64,000 nt of DNA, taken from the NCBI GenBank assembly GCA_016709875.1, contig JADJLZ010000011.1, positions 62,001 through 126,000 of the forward strand, in the 5' to 3' direction. The position numbers and the translations under genes were made by a program. Numbering within the stretch: the first letter of the stretch is position 1; each line of letters begins with the position of its first letter. The notes under the pieces are model-generated. The model was not told where the DNA came from. It did no database searches and saw only the letters and a list, made by a program, of their open reading frames with translations. Below, in pieces: positions 53,294-64,000 of the stretch. This DNA comes from Planctomycetota bacterium (GTDB lineage: Bacteria; Planctomycetota; UBA1135; GCA-002686595).

Positions 53294-53489
53294 GTGACAC
53301 GGTCCGCCCCGAGCGTGCGCAGGGGGCTCTTTGGGTTCTCGGTCATCGTCGGCCTCTCGGTGCTCAACACCCGTGTTCATCCTCCACATGCTCTGGCAGG
53401 GACTCGTCGCGCTGAACAAGCTGCGCGCCCGGCCGCCGGCTTCTGCCCCTGAGCCTGCGATGCCGAGCGATCCCGCGCCGCGGGGTTGA
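53294..53489 (+). pseudogene. Possible small membrane-protein gene with a one-base frameshift
   Basis: From the GTG at 53294 the frame reads L-F-G-F-S-V-I-V-G-L-S-V-L-N-T, a likely membrane span. Near 53370-53373 (a C3 run) the sensible reading moves to another frame: V-F-I-L-H-M-L-W-Q-G-L-V-A-L-N-K-L-R-A, then a Pro/Ala tail and a stop at 53487-53489. Dropping one C joins them into a protein of about 65 residues with one or two hydrophobic segments. It may be a genuine small gene with a consensus error, or a broken one. No family is recognised. The rest of the 300-bp gap before acnA contains a TATCAT hexamer about 30 bp before the acnA start. Confidence 0.35.
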
Positions 53490-53594
53490 ACTTCGCACGG
53501 GGAACCGGCTCCCTGCTGCGCACTCCGCGCCGGGTGCTTCGCACCCCCGCGCTCGCTATCATGGCCAGCTTCCGGACACCCCTCGAAGCACGCC

Positions 53595-56296
<2,702 letters not shown>

Positions 56297-56300
<4 letters not shown>

Positions 56301-56608
56301 GCCTGCCGCCGAGAGTCTCGCGCAACTGCGCGCGGCTGCGCCGCGTGTCGATGGTGTTCTGGATCACGGGACTCGTGCTCCTGCTCGCGCTGGGCCGCAG
56401 CCAGCGCTACTGGACCGGCCCGGCCGCGCTGTTCCTGTGCGCGCTCTCGATCATGACCGGCCTCGCCGGCCTGGTGGCGCTGCTCTTCTCCGAGGACGCG
56501 AGCGGCGAGAAGGAGCACGATCCGCGCGGCGTCGTCCTGGGCCTCGTCGGCGTGTTGGGCGCCTTCCTGATGGCCTTCGTCGCGGCGGTCGCGACGCCCT
56601 CGCAGTAG
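56297..56608 (+). CDS. Small membrane protein of unknown function
   Basis: A 103-residue protein with three predicted membrane segments (about residues 19-33, 41-61 and 79-98), a basic N-terminus and a short acidic loop, E-D-A-S-G-E-K-E-H-D. I do not recognise the family. The ATGA overlap with acnA indicates translational coupling. Its TAG stop is also the first three bases of the putative -10 of the next gene. Confidence 0.6.
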
Positions 56609-56611
56609 GCT
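56606..56611 (+). promoter_or_regulatory. Putative -10 element (TAGGCT) of the LOR/SDH gene
   Basis: TAGGCT ends 7 nt before the ATG at 56619, with no ribosome-binding site and no clear -35. Confidence 0.4.
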
Positions 56612-56618
56612 CTGCGGC

Positions 56619-57830
56619 ATGCCCAACTCCACGGAGACCGTCGAGGCCCGCGGCCACCTGATCGACTCGCAGCTGCTCGCGTCGATCTTCGACAAGGTGA
56701 TCGAGCACGGCTGCACCTACGAGGTGCAGCAGTTCGACATCGGCCGCACGAACGAGGACTTCTCGCACCTCACGCTCAAGGTCACGGCGCCGGACGAAGT
56801 GCAGCTCGCCGAGCTGCTGCTGGAGCTCTCCGCGCTGGGCGCGCACCCGCTGGCCGAGAAGGACGCCGCGACACGGCCGGCGGAGAAGTCCGGCTGCGTG
56901 GCCGAGGACTTCTACTCGACCACCAACCACCGCACGCAGGTGCGCATCGGCGGCCGCTGGGTCGAGGTCGAGGCGCAGCGCATGGACGCCGTGATCGTGC
57001 TCGAAGGCGCGCGCGGGGCCTGCCGCAAGCTGCGTGACGTGCGCGCGGGCGATGCGGTGGTCGTGGGCCACGATGGCATCCGCGTGACGCCGCAGTTCCT
57101 CTCGCGCGACCGGCACGGCTTCGCGTTCATGTCCAACGACATCAGCTCCGAGCGCCGCGTCGAGCTCTCGGTCGCGCGCGTGGCGGCGATGCTGCGCGAG
57201 ACGCGCGCCGCGGGCGGCCGGATCGCCGTCGTCGCCGGGCCCGTGCTCGTGCACACCGGCGGGATCGAGTACTTCTGCCAGCTCGTGCGCGGCGGCTGGG
57301 TGGACGTGCTGCTCTCGGGCAACGCGCTCGCGGTGCACGATGCCGAGTACGCCTTCTTCGGCACTTCGCTGGGCGTCGATCTCGCGCACGGCAGCCCGGT
57401 CGAGGAGGGCCACAAGAACCACATGCGCGCGATCAACCGCATCGCGCGCGCCGGCGGCCTGCGAGCGGCGGTCGAGCAGGGCGTGCTGAAATCCGGCGTC
57501 ATGCACGCCTGCGTCACGCACGGCGTCGATTTCGTGCTCGCGGGCTCGATCCGCGACGACGGGCCCCTGCCCGACACGCTGATGGATCTCGTCGAGGCGC
57601 AGGAGCGCTACGCGCAGGCGCTGCGCGACGTGCAGCTCGTGCTGATGCTCTCGACCATGCTGCACTCGATCGGCGTCGGCAACATGCTGCCCTCGTGGGT
57701 GCGCGCCGTGTGCGTCGACATCAACCCCGCGGTCGTGACGAAGCTCGCGGACCGCGGCTCTTCGCAAACGGTCGGCATCGTCACCGACGTCGGGCTGTTC
57801 CTCTCGCAGCTCGCGCGCAGCCTCGCCTGA
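56619..57830 (+). CDS. LOR/SDH-domain protein (ornithine cyclodeaminase-like, TIGR00300 type)
   Basis: A 403-residue protein of the LOR/SDH bifunctional-enzyme conserved-domain family. The N-terminal domain (residues 1-100) reads G-H-L-I-D-S-Q-L-L and F-D-I-G-R-T-N-E-D-F-S. The C-terminal Rossmann-like domain has V-A-G-P-V-L-V-H-T-G-G, L-L-S-G-N-A-L-A-V-H-D and a long conserved stretch G-S-I-R-D-D-G-P-L-P-D-T. Archaeal relatives act as NAD-dependent ornithine cyclodeaminases (ornithine to proline and ammonia), and the domain is fused to arginine dihydrolase in cyanobacteria. Here it stands alone, without an arginine dihydrolase neighbour. Proline formation from ornithine is the best inference. 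Confidence 0.85.
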   Translation: MPNSTETVEARGHLIDSQLLASIFDKVIEHGCTYEVQQFDIGRTNEDFSHLTLKVTAPDEVQLAELLLELSALGAHPLAEKDAATRPAEKSGCVAEDFYSTTNHRTQVRIGGRWVEVEAQRMDAVIVLEGARGACRKLRDVRAGDAVVVGHDGIRVTPQFLSRDRHGFAFMSNDISSERRVELSVARVAAMLRETRAAGGRIAVVAGPVLVHTGGIEYFCQLVRGGWVDVLLSGNALAVHDAEYAFFGTSLGVDLAHGSPVEEGHKNHMRAINRIARAGGLRAAVEQGVLKSGVMHACVTHGVDFVLAGSIRDDGPLPDTLMDLVEAQERYAQALRDVQLVLMLSTMLHSIGVGNMLPSWVRAVCVDINPAVVTKLADRGSSQTVGIVTDVGLFLSQLARSLA

Positions 57831-57833
57831 GGC

Positions 57834-58112
57834 TCAACCGCCCGGAGGCGTCGGCTTGGGGCCGGGGTGCGGGCGGTGGTGCGGCGGCAGTTTGCGGTGG
57901 CGGCGGTGCTTGGGCTTGTCCTTCGGCGCCGGGCGCGGCGCCGGCGGGGGATGCTGTCCGTCGACCTTGGTGTCGTGGGCGCGCCCCTCGTGCGCGTGCG
58001 CGCGGCGGTGCGGGCGGTGCGGGCGCTGCGTGCCCGCGGCCTGCGCGCTGAGCGAGAGCGCGCTGGCGACGGCCGCGACGATCAGAATGCGGCTGAGGGA
58101 GTCGATCTTCAT
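57834..58112 (-). CDS. Small secreted His/Pro-rich protein
   Basis: A 92-residue protein with a clear signal peptide (residues 1-26, I-L-I-V-A-A-V-A-S-A-L-S-L-S-A-Q-A). The mature chain of about 65 residues holds 11 His, many Pro, Arg and Lys, with patterns such as R-P-H-R-P-H-R-R-A-H-A-H and H-H-R-P-H-P. It probably binds divalent metals or a polyanion outside the cytoplasm, but this is inference from composition only. It converges with the LOR/SDH gene, with 3 bp between stops. The 124 bp upstream, before the next gene, hold nothing recognisable. Confidence 0.6.
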   Translation of the reverse strand: MKIDSLSRILIVAAVASALSLSAQAAGTQRPHRPHRRAHAHEGRAHDTKVDGQHPPPAPRPAPKDKPKHRRHRKLPPHHRPHPGPKPTPPGG

Positions 58113-58236
58113 GAGTGCATGCTCCTCCCGCGGCGCGGGTGTGTACAGGCATCGAATCGTCGAACCTGCGCTGCGCTTCAGCCTCGCGCAAGGAAAACGC
58201 CTGTCAGGGCAGCGCGACTCCCGGAATTCCGCCCGA

Positions 58237-59028
58237 TCAGAACCCGATCGAGAGGCCGTAGTAGATGCCGGACACGTTCACGTCGGCGTCGGTGTGGTCG
58301 CCGCCGTCGGTGTAGTCGAGCTTGACGTCCGTCTTGCGCCAGCCGAGCACGGCCGCCCCCGAGAGCCGGCCGCCAACGCCACCGAAGAAGCGGTAGCGCG
58401 CCATCAGATCGGCGTCGACGAAGGTCGCCTCGTCGCCGCCGTACTTGACCTTCAGGCCCGAGAGCAGCGCCGACACGTCGAAGGGCCCGAAGACGAGCCC
58501 CGCGCGGCCCGCGATCACGGGCACGGGGATGGTCTGGTCGAGGGTCGCGGAGTCGGTGGTCGAGGTGATCGTCGAGTGGAAGTCGAGCAGGTGCGCGCCG
58601 AGTCCCAGGCCGAGCTCGACGTTCTCACCCGGAAAGAAGTCGTGCGTCCAGATCGCGGTCGCGACGTCCATCTTGAGGTCGGTCTTGACGTCGGTGCCGG
58701 CCGTGATCGTGACGCCGCCTTGCGTGATGTCCGCGGTCAGCGTGCCGTCGCCCGAGAAGCTCGCCGGCGCGTAGGCGAAGGTCCACTTGCCCGCGCCGAA
58801 GGAGAGGTCCGCACGCGCGCCGAACTCGCTCGAGGGGTCGCCCAGGCCGAGGTCCTTGTCCACATCGTTGCTCGCGAGCGTGACGCTCGAGATGTTTGCG
58901 GCGACCGAGCCGTCGAACTTCGCGCGCTGGATGCGCGGGATGACGTCCAGGTGCGGCGCCGAACAGGCCGCGAGGCAACAGGTGAGCGCGAGCAGGACCG
59001 GAAGTCGGAAAGGAATGCAGTTCGGCAT
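58237..59028 (-). CDS. Outer-membrane-type beta-barrel lipoprotein of unknown function
   Basis: A 263-residue exported protein. The signal peptide ends L-A-A-C (Cys at about 22), a good lipobox. The mature part shows regular alternation of hydrophobic residues with Gly/Asp turns (for example A-R-A-D-L-S-F-G-A-G-K-W-T-F-A-Y) and ends in G-L-S-I-G-F with a terminal Phe, a pattern of outer-membrane beta barrels. No family is recognised with confidence. GAAGAAGG precedes the ATG. Family members of this general type are often annotated only as outer membrane proteins. Confidence 0.65.
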   Translation of the reverse strand: MPNCIPFRLPVLLALTCCLAACSAPHLDVIPRIQRAKFDGSVAANISSVTLASNDVDKDLGLGDPSSEFGARADLSFGAGKWTFAYAPASFSGDGTLTADITQGGVTITAGTDVKTDLKMDVATAIWTHDFFPGENVELGLGLGAHLLDFHSTITSTTDSATLDQTIPVPVIAGRAGLVFGPFDVSALLSGLKVKYGGDEATFVDADLMARYRFFGGVGGRLSGAAVLGWRKTDVKLDYTDGGDHTDADVNVSGIYYGLSIGF

Positions 59029-59126
59029 GGGACCTTCTTCGTCCAGGGGACGCGGGAGCCTGAGGTCCGCAGACTAGCGCCTCGAAAAGTGCTGTTCCAG
59101 GGCCCTGGAGGCGGGAACTGCAGGCC

Positions 59127-60539
59127 CTAGGCGCGGCTCGAGTGCGCCCCGCGCGTTGTGGGCAGGCCGCTCTGCTCCCAGCCCGACATCCCTCCGCGCA
59201 GGTCGACGAGCTCGCGCCGTCCCAGGCGCGCGAGCAGGCTGCAGGCGATCGTCGAGCGATAGCCCCCAGCGCAGTGCACCGCGAGCGTGCCCGTCGCGGG
59301 CAATTCGTGTGCGCGCGCCTCGAGCTCGGAGAGCGGGATCGCGATCGTGCCCTCGATGCGTACTTCGTCGCGCTCGCCCGGGTTGCGGACGTCCAGGAAG
59401 TGCAGGGCGGAGGTGCGTTGGCGCGCGAACATCTCCGGCGGGTCGATACGCTCGAAGCTCGCGAGCAGCTCGGCGCGCCCTGCGGCCGCGGCGAACCCGC
59501 CCTGCAGGTGGCCCGCGACGCGCTCGAAGCCGATCCGGCCCAGGCGCGTGGCGGATTCGCCCTCGCTTCCGGGCGCGCAGACCAGCACGAGCTCCTGCTT
59601 GGGATCGAGCAGCTCGCCGCACCAGTTCGCGAACTTGCCCCACAGCCCGACGCTCACGCTGCCCGCGAGGTGGCCGCGCGCGAAGTCGTCGGAGTGCCGC
59701 GTGTCGAGCACGAGCGCGCCCGCGCGCTGCTTCTCCAGCAATGCATCCAGCGAGAGCGGCGTGAGCGCGCGCGCGAGTTGCGTGTCGATCGTGCCGCGCT
59801 GCTCCTTGTTCATCTGCGCGTCGTAGCCGAAGTAGCGCGGCGCCTTGGGCTGGCCTTGGGTCGCGATCTCCACGAAGCTCTCGCGGCTCATGGGCCGCAG
59901 CATGTAGTTGCCCGCGCGCTGCGCGCCGATCGTCGAGACGGTGTCCTTCGAAAGGTTCTTGCCGCAGGCCGAGCCCGCGCCGTGCGCGGGGTAGACGCGC
60001 GTCTCGTCGGGCAGCTTCAGCAGCTTGCCGTGCAGCGAGTCGTAGAGCAGGCCCGCCAGCTGCTCCGCGCTGACGCCGACCGAGGCCATCAGGTCGGGCC
60101 GCCCGACGTCGCCGATGAAGAGCGTGTCGCCCGTCAGCACCGCCTGCGGCTTCTCGCGGCTCTTGGCGAGGTCGTAGACGACGAGCGAGATGCCCTCGGG
60201 CGTGTGGCCGGGCGTCTCGAGCACCGCGATGCGCACGCTGCCCAGTTCGAGCGTCGAGCCTTCGGCCATGGGCGTGAAGGCGTAGTCCGCGCGCGCCTGC
60301 GCCCCGAGCCGGATCACGGCACCCGTCGTCTGTGCGAGCTCGAGGTGACCCGCGACGAAGTCGGCGTGGAAGTGTGTCAGGAACACGTGCCGGATCGTGA
60401 AGCCACGCTGCGCCGCTTCCGCGACGTACTGGTCGATGTCGCGCTGCGGATCGACGACGACGGCGTTCTTCGTGCCCTCGTCGGCGATCAGGTAGGAGGC
60501 GTGCGAAAGGCAGCCGAGGTAGTACTGCTTCAGGAACAT
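59127..60539 (-). CDS. MBL-fold persulfide dioxygenase-like protein fused to two rhodanese domains
   Basis: A 470-residue protein. The metallo-beta-lactamase domain (residues 1-240) has T-H-F-H-A-D-F-V-A-G-H, L-E-T-P-G-H-T-P-E-G and L-T-G-D-T-L-F-I-G-D-V-G-R-P-D-L, the pattern of ETHE1/CstB-type persulfide dioxygenases with a mononuclear iron site. Two rhodanese domains follow. The first (about 265-360) has its Cys in L-V-L-V-C-A-P-G; the second (about 375-460) has V-H-C-A-G-G-Y-R-S. It likely oxidises persulfides to sulfite/thiosulfate for sulfide detoxification. A GCGAGC/GCTCGC hairpin lies in the short leader, downstream of a TAGGAT hexamer 30 nt before the start. Confidence 0.9.
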   Translation of the reverse strand: MFLKQYYLGCLSHASYLIADEGTKNAVVVDPQRDIDQYVAEAAQRGFTIRHVFLTHFHADFVAGHLELAQTTGAVIRLGAQARADYAFTPMAEGSTLELGSVRIAVLETPGHTPEGISLVVYDLAKSREKPQAVLTGDTLFIGDVGRPDLMASVGVSAEQLAGLLYDSLHGKLLKLPDETRVYPAHGAGSACGKNLSKDTVSTIGAQRAGNYMLRPMSRESFVEIATQGQPKAPRYFGYDAQMNKEQRGTIDTQLARALTPLSLDALLEKQRAGALVLDTRHSDDFARGHLAGSVSVGLWGKFANWCGELLDPKQELVLVCAPGSEGESATRLGRIGFERVAGHLQGGFAAAAGRAELLASFERIDPPEMFARQRTSALHFLDVRNPGERDEVRIEGTIAIPLSELEARAHELPATGTLAVHCAGGYRSTIACSLLARLGRRELVDLRGGMSGWEQSGLPTTRGAHSSRA

Positions 60540-60683
60540 GCGCGGGCAGGAGCGAGCGAGGTTGCTCGCATCCTACCGCTCGCGGAAGGGATTGCGCACT
60601 TGCAACGCCCGCGAGGTGCGCGCCGGTCCCGAAAACGCAGTCAAGGGCTTGTGAAGCTGGGCTGGAAGCCGGGGCCTGCGTCC

Positions 60684-63143
60684 TCAGCGTGCGCCCGCGA
60701 GCTTCGGCGCGGCGCTCGCGCGCGCGGGTGCCACGCCCGGGAACTCGTCGAACGGGAATTCGTCGACCTGCACTGCCTCCCAGCGTTCGGCGGCCGCTTC
60801 GCGCAACGCCTTGCACTCGGATTCGCTGAGGATTCCAGCCTTCAACGCGGGCTCGAGCAGCGTGCCCTCGTCGGCGCGCGGCAGCTTCTTCGCCTTGACG
60901 GCCTCGCGCAGCTTCTTGCGCGCGGGTTCCGCGGCGATCGTCTTCGCGAGCGCGCGTTCGAGCAGCGCGAGCCCGAACTCGCCCGACTTGGGCACGTACA
61001 TCTCGCGCGTCAGCGCGAGGCGCGCCTCGCCGCCGTCGAGCAGCGCGCGCGCGACCTTCGCTCCCAGGCGGTCGCTCGGCGGACGCATGCGCCGGCCGAG
61101 CGGGAAGAGGACTGGGCGCAGCGCGAGCGCGGTGGCGCGGCTGGGCAGGTTCGCCAGCACGCCGTCCAGCGCGGTCTGCACCTGCCAGAGCGACTCCGCG
61201 CCCGCCCAGCGGAAGAAGTCGCGGTCGCGCGCGGGCCGGCCTTCCTCGACGTACTTCTTCACGATCGACGAGGCGATGTACATCCACGCCAGCGCGTCGG
61301 CGAGGCGGCCGGTGATGGCCTCCTTGCGCTTGAGCGATCCGCCCAGGGTGCCCATGCAGGCGTCCGAGACAAGCGCGAAGGCGGCCGAGTAGCGCGCGAG
61401 CTTCTTCAGCAGCGCACCTTCCTCGCCGCCGAGCGGTGTCGAGGCCAGCGCTCCGCCCGTGAGGCCGAGCACCAGCGCGCGTGCGCCGTTCGAGACCACG
61501 AAGCCCACGTGCGAGAAGAAGGCCTTGTCGAAGCGCGCGAGATCCTTCGCCTGCGCGGCTTCCATCTCGTGCCGCGCGTACGGGTGGCAGCGGATCGCGC
61601 CCTGCCCGAAGATGATCATGCTGCGCGTGAGGATGTTGGCGCCCTCGACGGTGATGCCGATCGGCGTCGCCTGGTAGGCGGTCGCGAGCGAGTTGCGCGG
61701 ACCTTTCGAGATCCCGGCTCCGCCCTGGATGTCCATCGCGTCGTTGATCACGCGCCGCATCGCCTCGGTGGTGTAGTACTTGGCGATGGCCGAGATCACG
61801 GCCGGCTTCTCGCCCGCGTCCACGGCGCCCGCGGTGAGCGTGCGCAGCGCGTTCATCCAGTAGACGGTGCCGCCGATGCGCGCGAGCGGCGCCTCGATGC
61901 CCTCGAAACGGCCGACGGCCATGTTGAACTGCTCGCGGATGGTCGCATAGGCGCCCACGACGCGCAGCGCGAGTTGCGAGCCGCCGACGGAGTTGCCCGG
62001 AAGCGAGATCGAACGGCCCGCGGAGAGGCATTCCATCAGCATGCGCCAGCCCTGGCCGGCCTGCTTGGGACCGCCGATGATGAACTCGATCGGCACGAAG
62101 ACGTCGTTGCCGCGCGTCGAGCCGTTCATGAACGGGATCGAGAGCGGGCAGTGGCGCGGTCCGTGTTCGACACCCGGCGTCGCGGTCGGGATCAGCGCGC
62201 AGGTGATGCCCAGATCCGTCTCGCCTCCGAGCAGCTTCTCGGGGTCGTAGAGCTTGAACGCCAGACCGAGCAGCGTCGCGACCGAGGAGAGCGTGATGTA
62301 GCGCTTGTTCCAGGTGAGACGCATGCCCAGCACGTCCTTGCCCTCGAAACGCCCGCGGCAGACGATGCCCTTGGACTGCATGCTGCCCGCGTCGCTGCCC
62401 GCGCCGGGTTCGGTCAGCGCGAAGCAGGGGACCTCCTCGCCGATCGCAAGGCGCGGGAGGTAGTGGCGCTTCTGTTCCTCGGTGCCGTAGTGCAGGAGCA
62501 GCTCGGCCGGACCGAGCGAGTTCGGGACCATCACCGTCACCGAGGCGGTCACGCTGTGGCTCGAGAGCTTGGCGACCACGCTCGAGTTCGCCAGCGCGGA
62601 GAAGCCGCGGCCGCCGAAGCTCTCGGGGATGATCATCCCGAAGAAGCGCTCGCGCTTCATCAAGTCCCAGGCTTCGCGCGGCAGGTCGCCCTTCTGCTGC
62701 ACCTCCCAGTCGTCGACGATGCGGCACAGCTCCTCGACCGGTCCGTCGAGGAAGGCCTTCTCCTTCTCGGAGAGCTGCTTGCGTTCGAAGCCGAGCAGCT
62801 TCGACCAGCGCGGCGCACCGCTGAAGAGCTCCGCGTCCCACCAGACCGTGCCCGCGTCCAGCGCGACGCGCTCGGTCTCGCTCATGCGCGGGAAGATGCG
62901 CGCGAGCAGCGGCATCAGCCACGAGCTGATCAGCGCGCGGCGCAGAGGCCGCAGCCCGAAGACGAGCGCCAGCACGGCGACCGCGATCGCGAGCGGCAGG
63001 TACAGGCCGCGCGGCTCGAATTTCTGTGCGTGGCCCCAAAGCAGCGCCGCCTCGAGCGGCAGTACCCAGGCCCAGTACGAGAGCCGGTGGTATGCGAGCG
63101 CGACGGCCACGAGGACCAGGGCGGCGATGAGGATCGTTGTCAT
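60684..63143 (-). CDS. fadE: Acyl-CoA dehydrogenase FadE
   Basis: An 819-residue flavoenzyme for the first step of fatty-acid beta-oxidation, of the long FadE type (E. coli FadE is 814 residues). Two hydrophobic segments at the N-terminus (about residues 5-35 and 50-65) suggest membrane association. The dehydrogenase core includes F-F-G-M-I-I-P-E-S-F-G-G-R-G-F, C-F-A-L-T-E-P-G-A-G-S-D-A-G-S, D-I-Q-G-G-A-G-I-S-K-G-P and V-E-G-A-N-I-L-T-R-S. The C-terminal DUF1974 region (from about 520) is present. The ATG at 63143 is preceded by AAAGGA and GGAG. Confidence 0.95.
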   Translation of the reverse strand: MTTILIAALVLVAVALAYHRLSYWAWVLPLEAALLWGHAQKFEPRGLYLPLAIAVAVLALVFGLRPLRRALISSWLMPLLARIFPRMSETERVALDAGTVWWDAELFSGAPRWSKLLGFERKQLSEKEKAFLDGPVEELCRIVDDWEVQQKGDLPREAWDLMKRERFFGMIIPESFGGRGFSALANSSVVAKLSSHSVTASVTVMVPNSLGPAELLLHYGTEEQKRHYLPRLAIGEEVPCFALTEPGAGSDAGSMQSKGIVCRGRFEGKDVLGMRLTWNKRYITLSSVATLLGLAFKLYDPEKLLGGETDLGITCALIPTATPGVEHGPRHCPLSIPFMNGSTRGNDVFVPIEFIIGGPKQAGQGWRMLMECLSAGRSISLPGNSVGGSQLALRVVGAYATIREQFNMAVGRFEGIEAPLARIGGTVYWMNALRTLTAGAVDAGEKPAVISAIAKYYTTEAMRRVINDAMDIQGGAGISKGPRNSLATAYQATPIGITVEGANILTRSMIIFGQGAIRCHPYARHEMEAAQAKDLARFDKAFFSHVGFVVSNGARALVLGLTGGALASTPLGGEEGALLKKLARYSAAFALVSDACMGTLGGSLKRKEAITGRLADALAWMYIASSIVKKYVEEGRPARDRDFFRWAGAESLWQVQTALDGVLANLPSRATALALRPVLFPLGRRMRPPSDRLGAKVARALLDGGEARLALTREMYVPKSGEFGLALLERALAKTIAAEPARKKLREAVKAKKLPRADEGTLLEPALKAGILSESECKALREAAAERWEAVQVDEFPFDEFPGVAPARASAAPKLAGAR

Positions 63144-63265
63144 GCGGGGCTCCGAATTCCTTTCTATCGGCCGTCGGGAAGGGCGCGCTGCACGCTGGAT
63201 CTTGCTCCCGGGGCCGCTCCCACTCAAGCAGCGAGCGTGCGCGCGCATTCCTGGGCCCGAATACG

Positions 63266-63271
63266 TACGCT
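63266..63271 (+). promoter_or_regulatory. Putative -10 element (TACGCT) of the substrate-binding protein gene
   Basis: TACGCT ends 7 nt before the ATG at 63279, continuing the leaderless pattern. The rest of the gap from fadE shows no B12-type riboswitch. Confidence 0.35.
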
Positions 63272-63278
63272 GCCGGGA

Positions 63279-64000
63279 ATGACTTTCCGCACGGCACTCC
63301 TTGCGCTTGCACTCATGCTCGCGAGCTGCGATCGAAGCACTCCCAGGGTGGATCCTTCCCACGCACAGGGAGGCCTGCGCCTGGTCCCGACGACCACTGC
63401 CGCGGCCGAACTCTTGCGCCTGGTCGCCGGGCCCGAAGACGTGCTCGCGCTGCCCGAGCAGGTGGACGCGTGGTCCGCGGCGGACTGGAAGAGCGGCGGC
63501 TGGGAGAAGCTGCCGCGCTTCCCGCGCTACGTCGCCGAACCGCTGCTCGTGCTGCGGCCGGGGATGGTCGTGAACCACAGCTGGCAGGCCGCGGAGACGA
63601 CCAAGATCCTGAAGGACCAGGGCATCCGCGTCCTGACGCTCGATTCGGGGACGAGCTACCCCGAGCTGCGCGGCGCGATCGAGGCGCTCGGAACCGCGCT
63701 CGTCCGCGAATCGCGCGCGCGCGCGGCGCTCGACGCACTCGATGCGCGCGTGGCGCGGCTCGCGGAGCAGCGCGCGAGGCTCGAGCACGTGCGCGCGCTG
63801 GTCTACACCAACGACGGCTCGGGCGGCTGGGCCTCGGGCTCGAACACGACCTCCGCAACGCTGCTCGCGCTTGCGGGACTCGCAAACGCGGCCGAGTCGA
63901 GCTCGGGCCACGCGGAGATGAGCTTCGAGCGCCTGCTCGCGCTCGATCCGGACCTGATCGTGACCGGCACCGGCGCGCGCGGCGAGAAGAGCAGCCCGAC
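63279..64000 (+). CDS. Substrate-binding lipoprotein of a metal-chelate/cobalamin ABC importer (3' truncated by window end)
   Basis: The first 240 codons of a periplasmic binding protein. The signal peptide M-T-F-R-T-A-L-L-A-L-A-L-M-L-A-S-C ends in a lipobox Cys at residue 17. The mature chain has the class III binding-protein plan: R-L-V-P-T-T-T-A-A-A-E-L-L (first lobe), Y-V-A-E-P-L-L-V-L-R-P-G-M-V-V and I-R-V-L-T-L-D-S-G-T-S-Y, a long linking helix, then a second lobe L-V-Y-T-N-D-G-S. L-A-L-D-P-D-L-I-V-T-G-T near the edge is a BtuF/FhuD/HmuT signature. The ligand (heme, cobalamin or siderophore) is undecided. Transporter genes should follow beyond the window. Confidence 0.85.
   Translation, partial: MTFRTALLALALMLASCDRSTPRVDPSHAQGGLRLVPTTTAAAELLRLVAGPEDVLALPEQVDAWSAADWKSGGWEKLPRFPRYVAEPLLVLRPGMVVNHSWQAAETTKILKDQGIRVLTLDSGTSYPELRGAIEALGTALVRESRARAALDALDARVARLAEQRARLEHVRALVYTNDGSGGWASGSNTTSATLLALAGLANAAESSSGHAEMSFERLLALDPDLIVTGTGARGEKSSP

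Noticed and set aside
63144..63278. A cobalamin riboswitch before the substrate-binding lipoprotein
   Set aside because: No B12-box-like sequence is seen, and a -10-like hexamer lies only 7 nt before the start, leaving no room for a leader.

Overview
The window reads as a high-GC (about two-thirds G+C by eye) bacterial chromosome segment, most likely from the phylum Planctomycetota. The best pointers are an NHL-propeller protein with a C-terminal module (FYG...PFG.G pattern) typical of planctomycete secreted proteins, several lipoproteins and secretin-like proteins without close model relatives, and the overall gene style. The assignment is inference. No phage, CRISPR array, origin or rRNA is seen.

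Layout. 1-4052: end of an acyl-CoA ligase, a lipoprotein, an acetyltransferase, a creatininase-family hydrolase, a thioesterase, metF and a small membrane protein. 4049-7747 (minus strand): a tightly coupled three-gene operon (DUF1611 protein, enolase-superfamily epimerase, Tat-exported N-acyl-D-amino-acid deacylase) that looks like D-glutamate / N-acyl-D-amino-acid catabolism. 7895-9948: two tandem TlpA/thioredoxin-like lipoproteins. The first has an in-frame TGA exactly where the first redox Cys belongs (W-G-N-W-TGA-G-P-C), followed by a hairpin with a GGUC loop, and is best read as a selenoprotein. The second has Trp at the same position. 9974-15543: Mrp-type ATPase and a reduced paralogue, an HPP membrane protein, queC, and two related secretin-like proteins. 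15602-21911: mazG, a 500-bp poly-G tract that is probably an assembly artefact, the NHL protein and a MacB/FtsX-type ABC exporter. tRNA-Asp follows. 22285-34738: a chemotaxis cluster (cheA, cheW, two receptors, cheR, cheD, cheY, cheX-like, cheB) ending in a radical SAM/SPASM gene. 34873-41955: RNase D, tRNA-Ala, an OPT transporter, a REP-associated tyrosine transposase (RAYT), soluble transhydrogenase and an HDOD protein. 42069-53286: a GH63-like glucosidase and a pentose-phosphate operon (tkt, a tal-pgi fusion, gnd, zwf, pgl). 53595-64000: aconitase, a LOR/SDH-domain enzyme, a His-rich secreted protein, an outer-membrane-type protein, a persulfide-dioxygenase-like MBL-rhodanese fusion, FadE, and the start of a substrate-binding lipoprotein.

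Two features tie the window together. First, a 31-bp palindrome (arms GTSAAAAAACCAG and CTGGTTTTTTSAC, where S is G or C, around a CCCGC/GCGGG loop) occurs eight times, always between genes or overlapping a stop codon. Two copies in opposite orientation flank the RAYT gene, which is the layout of a REP/RAYT (REPtron) system whose REP copies could also serve as bidirectional intrinsic terminators. Second, about ten genes have a TA-N3-T hexamer ending only 6-10 nt before the start codon and no ribosome-binding site, suggesting widespread leaderless transcription.

Sequence quality caveat: the poly-G tract and two single-base frameshifts (27.46 kb in a receptor gene, 53.37 kb in a small membrane-protein gene) suggest local consensus errors. 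The TGA in the thioredoxin-like gene should be confirmed with that in mind.
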